From Prevotella koreensis (GTDB lineage: Bacteria; Bacteroidota; Bacteroidia; Bacteroidales; Bacteroidaceae), in assembly GCF_003977605.1 (NCBI RefSeq), contig NZ_RYYU01000001.1:1378539-1442538 (forward strand): a stretch of 64,000 nt of DNA. Reading direction: 5' to 3'. The notes under the pieces were generated by a model. That model did no database searches. It worked only from the letters and a program-made list of their open reading frames with translations, and was not told the origin of the DNA. The position numbers were made by a program, and so were the translations under genes. Position 1 is the first letter of the stretch. Every line of letters begins with the position of its first letter. This document shows, piece after piece, positions 28,501 through 36,171 of the stretch.

Positions 28501-28604
28501 TGCGCATCATCCCACGAAATAAGCACACCGTTTTCAACTTTCTGCGCCTTGGCTATATTGGATAGCATAAGCACAGAGCATAATACAAAAAACAGTTTTC
28601 TCAT
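25575..28604 (-). CDS. BspA-like leucine-rich-repeat surface protein with T9SS-type C-terminal domain
   Basis: 1009 aa. Signal peptide MRKLFFVLCSVLMLSNIAKAQ. Residues about 25-290 and 630-930 carry BspA/LRR_5 repeats (for example VTKIGKNAFRGCTGITSIQAPKVQTVGENAFYGC). Between them are four beta-repeat modules of the InlB/Listeria-Bacteroides type (GYKIDHWTVNGETL, GFHVTEWYREV, GYKVDSWLNNNEL) at about 340-600. The last ~55 residues (GYLVEGVDNGEHYAVYTVTGACLAKG...LLLRVGTKTVKMW) resemble a T9SS sorting domain. BspA proteins of oral Bacteroidota bind host matrix proteins; binding here is inference. A -7 box lies 131 nt upstream. Confidence 0.88.
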   Translation of the reverse strand: MRKLFFVLCSVLMLSNIAKAQKVENGVLISWDDAQGVITIPDNVTEIAANCFYQEGEPDDEGWGTSDPISNTNIKGVNLNNVTKIGKNAFRGCTGITSIQAPKVQTVGENAFYGCDALTEINLPVVVTLEKDAFSYCTAATSITLGNTLTDVNGNPFKKCDMVQSLTMPEGGAIFHTVSDALLRKADAKLVAFAGGKNELSLDAETCKIVGEQAFQSNALLKKVTLPGVTVVGNNAFNMCTSLTEIYLPRLVRINDDSFLTFNGVASLSIIDIHLSENFETFGHSLADKEQTTIYVANATIQEKLQKEYKKCKIVVGEPGAKNKYKVTYSWTPNNGGAMEAWTTGNMDVQSGEEIYEGTMVRIKATPRGGYKIDHWTVNGETLTEELPSEGTTGQIYTIDALQGNVDVTVTFAELPEGYVVFFKSMQPDYGTVTCKTQDGKDVKSAGVVPIGSVLTFTATAKDGFHVTEWYREVTAPDNSSSFVLIEGQYGKETYTCDAYDMMDIRVDFERNAGTNVVKFNSLNEYGTLTATANGNDISTGAAVATGSKLVFTAHPLEGYKVDSWLNNNELVVGLTANEYVIESLNTDVKISLICSKDESAGDEHKPVVNDGHLVKWQPVGEAVVGDTITAIDARAFEGANEMTKVTIGKNVETIGELPFLYCIRLTDITVHAENKHFCDVDGVVYNKEKTEIVAYPSGRETQEYTLLQTTQTVRPGAFAANFNLKDVKVPTTEMPIASEAGALYSADKKTLLFQPITVGEELKVKEGVETIGRLAICFSPVFKKIFLPASLTKIESLGMAYNMMLSQFAWQEGVTPALETIGDNAFERDMSLLQLPHIASLKHIGSNAFLNVLLMEEAHIPAGCTLSSDAFTHCVALQNVYAYAMQPQTITDDTFKDIENITTATLHVPEGTAELYKAAAGWRRFTLIAEDIASGISSTTADGNIRVTRVDGGYLVEGVDNGEHYAVYTVTGACLAKGNVNGNSIFVPVQRTAGPLLLRVGTKTVKMW

Positions 28605-28735
28605 CTTGTGTAAAATATTTTAGTTAATGATTAATAATATATTCCAAATGAATAAGTATTCAAAATCAATAATATAAAATTATATTCCGTATCTTGGTAA
28701 TTTATCACCTGTTCAAAACAACCTTTTCGGGGATG

Positions 28736-28743
28736 CAAATTTA
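28736..28743 (-). promoter_or_regulatory. Promoter -7 box (TAAATTTG) for the BspA-like gene
   Basis: TAAATTTG on the minus strand, 131 nt before the ATG at 28604. No clear -33 element. Confidence 0.45.
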
Positions 28744-28914
28744 ATTACTAATAATGAGAACGGAAAATTTAAATCAAGAAAAAGTGTTCTGACACCGTAT
28801 TTTATTGTTATTTTAACAAATAAGAGAAAATAGGTAGCAGATTGATTGCGATGTCAATGAATGCTGACGTGAAAAAAACATTGACTAAAAGAGATTGCTT
28901 TCCACTATTTTTAT

Positions 28915-28922
28915 TAACTTTG
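28915..28922 (+). promoter_or_regulatory. Promoter -7 box (TAACTTTG) for the gamma-carbonic anhydrase homologue
   Basis: TAACTTTG lies inside the longest open frame, which starts at 28842. Transcription from it would begin near 28929, so the true start codon must be downstream (28989 or 28956). A TTG at 28895-28897 is a possible -33 element at 17-nt spacing. Confidence 0.6.
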
Positions 28923-28988
28923 CAGACCATAAAATCATATTTCGAGGAGGCCGTAATGTCCCTCAATATAAATAAACGAAACAAGAAA

Positions 28989-29486
28989 ATGGCTCTTATA
29001 AAAGAAGTGAACGGTCTGAAACCGCAATGGGGAAAGGACTGTTATTTTAGTGAAAACGCCACGATAGTGGGCGAAGTGACAATGGGCGACGAGTGCTCTA
29101 TATGGTTCAATGCCGTTGTTCGCGGCGACGTGGCACCGATTACAATCGGCGACAGAACAAATGTTCAGGACGGCTCATGCCTGCACACGACACGACATAC
29201 CGGTCCGTTACACATCGGCAGTGATGTGACCATTGGACACAACGCCACGGTTCATGCCTGCACAATCCACGACCACGCGCTCATAGGTATGGGAAGCACA
29301 CTCCTCGACCACTGCGAAATCGGCGAGGGTGCAATCGTTGCTGCCGGAGCATTGATAATAGGTGGAACAAAAATCGGACCGAACGAGATTTGGGGAGGTG
29401 TGCCGGCGAAGTTCATAAAGAAAACAAAGCCGGGACAGACCGACAACGCGGCACACTATGTTGAATATATGAAGTGGTATGATTGA
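28989..29486 (+). CDS. Gamma-carbonic anhydrase family protein (left-handed beta-helix)
   Basis: 165 aa counted from the ATG at 28989; the longer frame from 28842 is rejected because the promoter box lies within it. The protein is built of hexapeptide repeats (ATIVGEVTMGDECSIWFNAVVRGDVAPITIGDRTNVQDGS) forming a trimeric beta-helix. Zinc-site histidines are visible in SCLHTTRHTGPLHIG and TIGHNATVHACTIHDHALIGMGS. This is the YrdA/PaaY branch, some members of which hydrate CO2 and others of which lack activity. Length matches. It converges on the YbjN-like gene across a long perfect hairpin. Confidence 0.9.
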   Translation: MALIKEVNGLKPQWGKDCYFSENATIVGEVTMGDECSIWFNAVVRGDVAPITIGDRTNVQDGSCLHTTRHTGPLHIGSDVTIGHNATVHACTIHDHALIGMGSTLLDHCEIGEGAIVAAGALIIGGTKIGPNEIWGGVPAKFIKKTKPGQTDNAAHYVEYMKWYD

Positions 29487-29495
29487 TGGTTGAAA

Positions 29496-29597
29496 GTTGA
29501 GCGTTGAGGGTTGAGGGTTGAGCGAAGGCTTGTTAATGGAGAAGTTCGCTCAACCCTCAACCCTCAACGCTCAACGATAAAACCTCAACCCTCAACC
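29496..29597. repeat. Element C: perfect 31-bp inverted repeat of GTTGAGG-type heptamers
   Basis: The arm at 29496-29526 (units GTTGAGC, GTTGAGG, GTTGAGG, GTTGAGC, GAA) is complemented exactly by 29545-29575, around an 18-nt loop. A further partial copy, CCTCAACCCTCAACC, follows at 29583-29597 and runs into the end of the YbjN-like gene. It separates converging genes and could terminate both. Confidence 0.9.
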
Positions 29598-29971
29598 ACT
29601 TCATAGAAATTCTTCTGCGTCTCAACAAGAATATTGAGGGCACGTGGCAGGAAATCATCATACACCGGATTAGAATCGAGAATTGTCTCATACACTGCCC
29701 ACACAGAACGGCAATCGCCCGTGATAATGGTCTTTGCTACTTTCATTGTACGGTTGATATTATTGCATGCTGCCAACACCTCAACAAGATTATCGTCCGT
29801 AACATCGTATATATGGGGCATTGCAATCTGCAAGTAAGGCTCATCGTCCGGCGTATCAAAGATGATATAATTATTCATCTGATACTTGAAAACGATGTCT
29901 CCGTCTTCATCTTTACTCGGCATCAGTCCCTCGCCTTGTAGGTAACTGATAATATCATCTAAATTTGCCAT
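29585..29971 (-). CDS. YbjN-like small protein
   Basis: 128 aa, no signal peptide or membrane segment. An alpha/beta pattern (MANLDDIISYLQGEGLMPSKDEDGDIVFKYQMNNYIIFDT ... YLQIAMPHIYDV ... VLAACNNINRTMKVAKTII) resembles the YbjN / type III secretion chaperone-like fold, whose members bind partner proteins or act in stress sensing. It lies 105 nt downstream of the kinase-AAA gene on the same strand, so co-transcription is likely. The final codons (Val-Val-Glu-Gly-stop) are spelled by the heptamer repeat. Family assignment moderate; function unknown. Confidence 0.7.
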   Translation of the reverse strand: MANLDDIISYLQGEGLMPSKDEDGDIVFKYQMNNYIIFDTPDDEPYLQIAMPHIYDVTDDNLVEVLAACNNINRTMKVAKTIITGDCRSVWAVYETILDSNPVYDDFLPRALNILVETQKNFYEVVEG

Positions 29972-30076
29972 TTCGTTATAGTTTCAATTATACATTATCC
30001 ATTACAAAATATCCATAGCCGGCACTTCTCACAGCCATTATTCATAGCCTATCGGCCGTCTGCAGAAACGTGACGC

Positions 30077-31864
30077 TTACTTAAAACCTATGTGCGGTCT
30101 TGCATTGCCTGCGACCGTATCTCCGAATGTTTCCCTCATCCGTTCGTAACTTTTCACAATTTCCCGACTCAGTGACGGACGATTACAACGTATGCAGTTC
30201 TCCATAAGTTCCTGTGTTATCATACTGTCGGAGAGTGCCGCCGTGATAGCCGAATCGTTCACGATGAACGAGATATCGCTTGAGATATAGTCCTCGGTGA
30301 GTTTCGCCAGACGGTCACAATCGATGTTCTCGCACGGCCTTCCGGCAAGATGCAGTCTGAACATCTCGCGCCTTGCATCCTCGTCAGGCATGGGCACATA
30401 AACCATTTTATCTATTCGTCCGGTGCGCAGCACGGCCGGGTCTATTTTGTCGGGTCGGTTACTGGTGCATATAACGAACAGTCCCCGCTTGGCACAGTTG
30501 TTGAGTTGCGACAAAAACTCATTCACTTCGCCCGACAAGTTATTGTTATCAATACCGCTGCGATTTGGCACCAGCGCATCGAACTCATCAAAACATATTA
30601 CCGTAGGCGTTTTTTCCTCTGCTTTCTTGAACAACTCTGCAATCTTCCCTTGCGTACCGTGGATATACGTACTGCCAAGGTCGCTCGACTTGATATTTAT
30701 GAAATTGAATCCCGATTCTTCTGCAAACTTTTCGGCAAAGAACGTCTTTCCGCAGCCCGGAGGACCGTAAAGCAACATTCCGTTCGGCGGTGTCAGTTTG
30801 TATTTCTCGGCAAGGTCTTTGTTTTTCAGCACAAAAATAATCTTCTCACGCATCATCTTCTTCAGTTCCTCCATGCCTGCCACACCATCGAAACCATTGC
30901 CGCTTCTCCTCTCTGCCTCAACACTGACCCGCATCTCGTCCTCTCTTTCGTGCCTGCTTTCGGTCGCCATCTTTCTCTTTTCGCTCTCCACATCGGCCTT
31001 TTTCACAGGCATCTTGCCTTGAATGGCATCTACAAACTGCTCCAGTGTCATTCTCTTCTTCTCCGAAGCCTTCAGTGTTTGCGTTATGGCATTACGGAAA
31101 TGCTCGGAAAGGTTTTCCTTTTCTGAAATCTCCAACGGTGTCATTATGCGTTTGGCACGCAGCGTATCCCGTATTTTCTCCACATCGGCAGGGTCGCTGA
31201 TATCATACTGCCACGGCATTTTCCCGGTCAGCATGGTATATGCCACGGCAGCGAGTGAGAACACGTCGCCAGCCATATTATATACATTGTTATATGTCTC
31301 CGGAGCACGACAAAACGGGTCGAGGTCGGACGTGAAGAACGGTGGTTGGCCGTCAATCGGTTCGCAGGTATGCCCAAGGTCAATGATGCGCGCCTTGGCT
31401 TTCGCCGACACCTCCGTAAAGATTATGTTTGACGGTGTTATGTCGTTATGCACTAATCCCGCCGCGTGCATCTCTTTCAGTCCTTCGGCTATGGCCAGAG
31501 TATATCGCAGAGCCTCTTGTGCATCGAGGATTTCCTTCCGCGAGATTACCTCCGAAAGCAGTTCGCCCCCGAAATATTCGGTAATGAGATAACAGAACCG
31601 TTTCCCCTCAATCTCTACCGCCCCATCGGTGTGCAGTCTCGATATGCCACCAACCTGCAGTTTATGATAAACTGCAATCTCTTTCACGCCGAACTCGCTG
31701 TCAACAAGCAGTTCCGGCACGCGTTGCATATCAAAAAGTTTCATGAAGAATGATTTGCCGTTATCGTCGAGCACACGATAATTCTCATTGCACATTCCCT
31801 CTTTCAGAAACATCGCAACAGTATATTTCTCATCAATGACGTATCCTTTTTCTAAGTGTTGCAT
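30077..31864 (-). CDS. Protein kinase-AAA+ ATPase fusion
   Basis: 595 aa with two domains. Residues about 10-285 are a Ser/Thr-kinase-like fold: Lys42 (MKLFD), Glu62, HNDITPSN (139-146; Asp141, Asn146, HND in place of HRD), IDLG (161-164, in place of DFG), RAPE (186-189) and Asp200. The glycine loop is degenerate (EGMCNENY). Residues about 325-570 are an AAA+ module of the classic FtsH/proteasomal-ATPase type: GPPGCGKT (367-374), VICFDEFD (422-429), TSNR (467-470), arginines in LRTGRID. A charged linker (290-325) joins them. No membrane segment. Catalytic residues are present, so kinase activity is plausible. Probably in operon with the YbjN-like gene. Role unknown. Confidence 0.88.
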   Translation of the reverse strand: MQHLEKGYVIDEKYTVAMFLKEGMCNENYRVLDDNGKSFFMKLFDMQRVPELLVDSEFGVKEIAVYHKLQVGGISRLHTDGAVEIEGKRFCYLITEYFGGELLSEVISRKEILDAQEALRYTLAIAEGLKEMHAAGLVHNDITPSNIIFTEVSAKAKARIIDLGHTCEPIDGQPPFFTSDLDPFCRAPETYNNVYNMAGDVFSLAAVAYTMLTGKMPWQYDISDPADVEKIRDTLRAKRIMTPLEISEKENLSEHFRNAITQTLKASEKKRMTLEQFVDAIQGKMPVKKADVESEKRKMATESRHEREDEMRVSVEAERRSGNGFDGVAGMEELKKMMREKIIFVLKNKDLAEKYKLTPPNGMLLYGPPGCGKTFFAEKFAEESGFNFINIKSSDLGSTYIHGTQGKIAELFKKAEEKTPTVICFDEFDALVPNRSGIDNNNLSGEVNEFLSQLNNCAKRGLFVICTSNRPDKIDPAVLRTGRIDKMVYVPMPDEDARREMFRLHLAGRPCENIDCDRLAKLTEDYISSDISFIVNDSAITAALSDSMITQELMENCIRCNRPSLSREIVKSYERMRETFGDTVAGNARPHIGFK

Positions 31865-31922
31865 TCTTGTCAGGTAATCTAAAAAACAGTTACTTGTATC
31901 GCTTATTTCTTTTTTATACTTG

Positions 31923-31952
31923 CAAATTTACAAAACAAATTCAGAATGACAA
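31923..31952 (-). promoter_or_regulatory. Promoter of the kinase-AAA gene
   Basis: On the minus strand TTG (31952-31950), 19-nt spacer, TAAATTTG (31930-31923), 58 nt before the ATG. Confidence 0.6.
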
Positions 31953-31969
31953 TATTTTTTTGCTAATTC

Positions 31970-32000
31970 TTTGCAGTATCATAACTTTAAACTACTTTTG
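31970..32000 (+). promoter_or_regulatory. Promoter of the DMT transporter gene
   Basis: TTTG (31970-31973), 19-nt spacer, TACTTTTG (31993-32000). Transcription should start near 32007, which excludes the upstream part of the longer open frame and favours the ATG at 32023 over that at 32005. Confidence 0.65.
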
Positions 32001-32022
32001 CACCATGAAACGAGAAAACACA

Positions 32023-32940
32023 ATGTTATATCATCTTGTCGCATTCCTCACCATAGCGGTATGGGGTACGACATTCGTTTGGACAAAACTGCTCATACAG
32101 AACGGATTATCGCCCGTGAACATATTCACCATTCGCTTCCTGATGGCCTACGTGTTGCTGCTCGGTTTCTCGCTGATAAGAGTGCGCAAACACAAGTTCA
32201 TGTGGTTTGCCAACGGGTGGAAAGAAGAACTGAAGATGATGGGACTGGGCATCACCGCCGGTTCGATGTATTTTCTTTCGGAGAATGCGGCACTGCAATA
32301 CACCACCGCCACGAACGCCTCACTCATCGTATGTTCATGCCCGCTGTTCACCATGCTGCTCTTCGCTGCGGTGTATAAGAGCGAGCTTTTCAACAAGATA
32401 CAGATAATCGGGTCTATGCTGGCATTCGCAGGAATGGCCATTGTGGTGCTCAACGGTCGTTTCGTGCTCCACCTTCAGCCTGCCGGCGACTCTCTCGCAT
32501 TCGCTGCCTGCATCTCGTGGGCAATCTATTCGTTGCTTATGAAACCGATGACCGGCCGATACCCTACTCTATTTCTCACCCGCAAAGTGTTTTTCTACGG
32601 ACTCGTCACGGCCTTGCCTTATTATATCATCACTCCCGGACTGCCACCGGCAGAAGTGCTCATGCGCCCACAGGTCATTGCCAATCTGCTGTTCCTTGGT
32701 TGCGTGGCATCAATGGTATGCTACCTGACATGGAACTGGTGCATGGCGAAACTCGGTGCGATGGTGGCCACCAACTGGGTATATTTCAACCCCATAGCAA
32801 CGATTGTCGTAGCATGGTGGGTGCTCGACGAGCAGATTACAGGCTATTTCATAGTCGGTTCGGCTCTCATTCTGGCCGGTATGTATCTCTCTGATAAACG
32901 CGGCAAAAACGAAGATAAGGCAAAACTTCCTAAAGCATAA
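32023..32940 (+). CDS. DMT-superfamily exporter (EamA domains)
   Basis: Ten-helix inner-membrane transporter with two EamA halves. From the ATG at 32023 (MLYHLVAFLTIAVWGTTFVWTK) it has 305 aa, the usual size. Conserved features are WGTTFVWTKLL in helix 1, SENAALQYTTATNASLIVCSCPLFTMLL in the first half and VACLTWNW-like CYLTWNWCMAKLGAMVATNWVYFNPIATIVVAWWVLDEQITGYFIVGSALILAGMYL segments in the second. Substrate (metabolite or amino acid export) cannot be deduced. The frame is open from 31867, but the promoter at 31970-32000 rules that start out; 32005 is the other candidate. Divergent from the kinase-AAA gene. Confidence 0.88.
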   Translation: MLYHLVAFLTIAVWGTTFVWTKLLIQNGLSPVNIFTIRFLMAYVLLLGFSLIRVRKHKFMWFANGWKEELKMMGLGITAGSMYFLSENAALQYTTATNASLIVCSCPLFTMLLFAAVYKSELFNKIQIIGSMLAFAGMAIVVLNGRFVLHLQPAGDSLAFAACISWAIYSLLMKPMTGRYPTLFLTRKVFFYGLVTALPYYIITPGLPPAEVLMRPQVIANLLFLGCVASMVCYLTWNWCMAKLGAMVATNWVYFNPIATIVVAWWVLDEQITGYFIVGSALILAGMYLSDKRGKNEDKAKLPKA

Positions 32941-32993
32941 ACACAAATCGGTTATTATTATAACCCATAACGTTTTTCAAAACATAACCTTTT

Positions 32994-33044
32994 GCTCACC
33001 AAATTCGCCCAAATTGCTTGGCAAAATGGGCGAATTTGGTGAGC
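32994..33044. repeat. Family A palindromic element, copy A3
   Basis: GCTCACCAAATTCGCCCA (32994-33011) is complemented exactly by TGGGCGAATTTGGTGAGC (33027-33044): 18 of 18 bp around a 15-nt loop. A flanking GCAATTTCGGCGAAATTAC extends the element to 33061. It lies between the converging DMT and waaA genes. Confidence 0.9.
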
Positions 33045-33106
33045 AATTTCGGCGAAATTACTTTCCTTATCACAATGAAATGAGTTTCTTGCAGGGATAA
33101 AGTGCG

Positions 33107-34342
33107 TCAAAGTCCGACGCAACTGAGGATTTTCTTTGTGGCTCCGGCCTGCGAAACAACGTATTCTCCTGCTAGAGTTCCGAGGCGTTGCAGTTCTTCG
33201 GGGGATGCGGAAAGACGATTCATTTGTGAAGAAAAATCGTCGTATGAGCCAATTTCTATTCCTGCGCCACACGCTTTCAATGCCTGTGCTTCTTGGAAAT
33301 TGCGGTTGTTGGGGCCGAAGAACACCGGCACGTTCCACACTGCGGCTTCGGGCAGATTGTGGATACCCTCGCCGAATCCGCCACCTACGTATGCCACCGT
33401 TCCATAGCGATAGATGCTTGAGAGAATTCCGAAGCAGTCGATGATGAGTATGTCGGCATCTTTCGCCTCGGCCTCGTTGGTCTGTGTGTAGCGCACCACC
33501 TTGCGCTTTGTCATGCCGATGATGTGGCGCAGATGATTCTCGTCGATTACATGCGGTGCGATAATGAGTTTCCAGTCGTGATGTTGCTCGAAATATTTCA
33601 TGAAAATATCCTCATCAGGTTGCCATGACGAGCCGGCAATGAAGCAGCGGGCAGTGGTACCTGCTGCCGTGTTGCCAACGAAACTTTCAACGATTGGAAG
33701 TTGTTTGGCCTGCTCTTTTATATGCAGCACTCGGTCGAAACGCGTATCACCGGTTATGGTGACATTATTTATTTTTATGGTGGAGAGCAATTCCTTGCTC
33801 ACTTCGTTCTGCACGAAAAAATGGGTGAAGCACTTCAGCACGCGCCCATATTCCCAGCCATACCATCTGAAAAATATCTGTCCGGGACGGAAAATGGAAC
33901 TCACGCTATAAACCGGAACACCACGATGTTTCAGAATGTGGAGGTAATTATACCAGAACTCGTATTTTATGAAGAATGCCAGTTCCGGACGAACGGCACG
34001 CAAGAAGCGGCGCGCATTCCTTATGGTGTCGAGCGGAAGATAGCAAACGATGTCGGCTCCCTCGTAGTTCTTGCGCACCTCATAGCCCGAAGGCGAGAAG
34101 AAAGTGAGCAGTAACTTATACTCGGGATGTTCCTTTCTGAGTCGCTCCATTATGGGTCTGCCTTGCTCGAACTCGCCGAGTGAGGCGGCATGGAACCACA
34201 CATAACGGGCGTTAGGATCTACCTTCTGTCTCAGTATTCTAACCGCCTCGCGTTCGCCACGCCACATCTTGCGCACCTTTTCGTTGAAGATGCTGACAAC
34301 TGCGACGCAAAACAGATAGAGATAGATTGCTATATGATACAT
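33107..34342 (-). CDS. waaA: 3-deoxy-D-manno-octulosonic acid (Kdo) transferase
   Basis: GT-B glycosyltransferase that adds Kdo from CMP-Kdo to lipid A precursor at the inner membrane. The ATG at 34342 (MYHIAIYLYLFCVAVVSIF) gives 411 aa with an N-terminal membrane anchor; the frame continues to 34366. Family blocks: WFHAASLGEFEQGRPIMERL (with the catalytic-base Glu), TFFSPSGYEVRKNY, YEFWYNYLHIL, FIAGSSWQPDED, and AYVGGGFGEGIHNLPEAAVWNVPVFFGPNN near the C-terminus, which binds the nucleotide sugar. Identification is strong; whether it adds one or two Kdo cannot be told. Confidence 0.94.
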   Translation of the reverse strand: MYHIAIYLYLFCVAVVSIFNEKVRKMWRGEREAVRILRQKVDPNARYVWFHAASLGEFEQGRPIMERLRKEHPEYKLLLTFFSPSGYEVRKNYEGADIVCYLPLDTIRNARRFLRAVRPELAFFIKYEFWYNYLHILKHRGVPVYSVSSIFRPGQIFFRWYGWEYGRVLKCFTHFFVQNEVSKELLSTIKINNVTITGDTRFDRVLHIKEQAKQLPIVESFVGNTAAGTTARCFIAGSSWQPDEDIFMKYFEQHHDWKLIIAPHVIDENHLRHIIGMTKRKVVRYTQTNEAEAKDADILIIDCFGILSSIYRYGTVAYVGGGFGEGIHNLPEAAVWNVPVFFGPNNRNFQEAQALKACGAGIEIGSYDDFSSQMNRLSASPEELQRLGTLAGEYVVSQAGATKKILSCVGL

Positions 34343-34439
34343 ACATTCCGCCCCCTTGCCCTCCATGAATGGAAATGCTGCTTACGCAGGGGATAACTTC
34401 GCTTATTTCATAAATAGGTTTTCAAAATCGTAGTCACCA

Positions 34440-35975
34440 TTATTGGGCTGCGGCATCGGCAGACAACACCTCTATGGCACGGCGCATTCGGGTGAGCGTC
34501 TCTTCCTTTCCGAGGAAAGCCGTGATGTCGAACATGCCCGGTCCCTTGCCTTCTCCGACAAGCGTAAGACGGAAAGCGTTCATCACATCGCCGAGTTTAT
34601 AGCCCTTTGACTCTACCCATGCCATTACCACTCGTTCCTGATTCTCGATAGAGAAGTCTTCGATGCCCTCAAGAACCTCTGCCAGTTCGTTCATAACCTG
34701 AGGCGAGTCGGCTTTCCAACGCTTGCGAGTGGTCTTCTCATCGTATTCAATGGGCGGAACGAAGAAGAAAGAACAGAGCGGCCACAGTTCGCGAACGAAG
34801 TTCACACGGTCTTTCATCATGTGCACCACCTGTCGCACACGAGCCATAGATTCCTCTACTCCGTTGCCCGCAACGATAGGTGCAAAGAGTTCGGCTATTT
34901 CGTCATCGCTCTTGTTCAATATGTATTCGTGGTTGAACCAGATGGCTTTCTGGAAATCGAAACGTGCTCCGGCCTTCGAGCATTTTGATATATCGAACTG
35001 CTTAACGAGTTCGTCGAGCGTGAAGAGTTCCTGTTCTGTGCCGGGATTCCAGCCCAACAGTGCAAGGAAATTGAGCACTGCTTCCGGGAAATAGCCCTGT
35101 TCGCGGAATCCGTTGCTCACCTCGCCCGTCTTCGGGTCGTGCCATTCGAGCGGGAAAACAGGGAAACCGAGACGGTCGCCGTCACGTTTCGACAGTTTAC
35201 CCTTGCCATCCGGCTTGAGCAGCAACGGCAGATGAGCGAAGCGTGGCATGGTATCTTCCCAACCAAAAGCACGATAGAGCAATACATGGAGCGGTGCCGA
35301 TGGCAGCCACTCCTCGCCACGTATTACGTGCGTTATCTCCATGAGGTGGTCATCGACGATGTTCGCCAAATGATAAGTGGGCAGTTCGTCGGCACTCTTA
35401 TAAAGAACCTTGTCGTCAAGAATGTCACTCTTTATCACAACATCGCCTCTGATAAGGTCGTTGACGTGAATTTCTTCACCCGGCTCTACCTTGAAGCGCA
35501 CCACATACTGATTTCCATCCTCTATCAATGCATCGACATCGGCCTTTGACATGGTGAGCGAGTTGCGCATCAGGGAACGCGTAGTGGCATCATACTGGAA
35601 ATTCTGAATCTCCTGACGCTTCATGTCGAGTTCTTCCGGAGTGTCGAAAGCGATGTATGCCTTGCCTGCATCAAGCAGACGTGTGACATACTCTTTGTAT
35701 ATCTCGCGACGCTCACTCTGACGGTACGGACCGTATTTCCCACCGAAACTTACGCCTTCGTCGAACTTCAGTCCGAGCCAACGGAACGATTCTATGATGT
35801 ATTCCTCGGCACCGGGAACAAACCTGTTGCTGTCGGTGTCTTCTATACGGAAAACGAAATCACCGCCATGCTGACGGGCAAACAGGTAGTTGAACAATGC
35901 CGTGCGCACGCCACCGATGTGTAATGCGCCAGTGGGACTTGGTGCAAAACGCACCCTGACTCTTCTTTCTGACAT
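34440..35975 (-). CDS. gltX: Glutamyl-tRNA synthetase
   Basis: Class I aminoacyl-tRNA synthetase that charges tRNA-Glu. From ATG 35975 ([22 protein letters not shown]) it has 511 aa; a 13-residue longer start exists at 36014 but is not conserved in character. The HIGH-type signature is TGALHIGG (residues 15-22), RIEDTD follows near 45, and KLSKRDG (about 265) is the KMSKS-type loop. The C-terminal anticodon-binding helical region is complete. It reads the same way as waaA, 97 nt upstream of it. Confidence 0.96.
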   Translation of the reverse strand: MSERRVRVRFAPSPTGALHIGGVRTALFNYLFARQHGGDFVFRIEDTDSNRFVPGAEEYIIESFRWLGLKFDEGVSFGGKYGPYRQSERREIYKEYVTRLLDAGKAYIAFDTPEELDMKRQEIQNFQYDATTRSLMRNSLTMSKADVDALIEDGNQYVVRFKVEPGEEIHVNDLIRGDVVIKSDILDDKVLYKSADELPTYHLANIVDDHLMEITHVIRGEEWLPSAPLHVLLYRAFGWEDTMPRFAHLPLLLKPDGKGKLSKRDGDRLGFPVFPLEWHDPKTGEVSNGFREQGYFPEAVLNFLALLGWNPGTEQELFTLDELVKQFDISKCSKAGARFDFQKAIWFNHEYILNKSDDEIAELFAPIVAGNGVEESMARVRQVVHMMKDRVNFVRELWPLCSFFFVPPIEYDEKTTRKRWKADSPQVMNELAEVLEGIEDFSIENQERVVMAWVESKGYKLGDVMNAFRLTLVGEGKGPGMFDITAFLGKEETLTRMRRAIEVLSADAAAQ

Positions 35976-36171
35976 CTTTTTATTCTTTTTTGAGGAACGG
36001 GATTCTATCGGCAAGGATTCGAAAACACATGTATGAGGCCTGCAACCTCAATATCGAAAACGCCCACAGAATATCCCCGTAATTAAATTTCCGTGCAAAA
36101 TTACTTATTTTATTTCAATTATACGATATTTTTTTGTATTTTCGCAGGGTAATTATAACAAAGCAAATAAA

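Larger units (their letters stand above)
28605..28988. other. Divergent intergenic region, BspA-like gene / carbonic anhydrase homologue (384 bp)
   Basis: AT-rich. Holds the minus-strand -7 box for the BspA-like gene (28736-28743) and the plus-strand -7 box of the next gene (28915-28922). The 131-nt leader of the BspA-like gene shows no strong hairpin. Confidence 0.6.
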
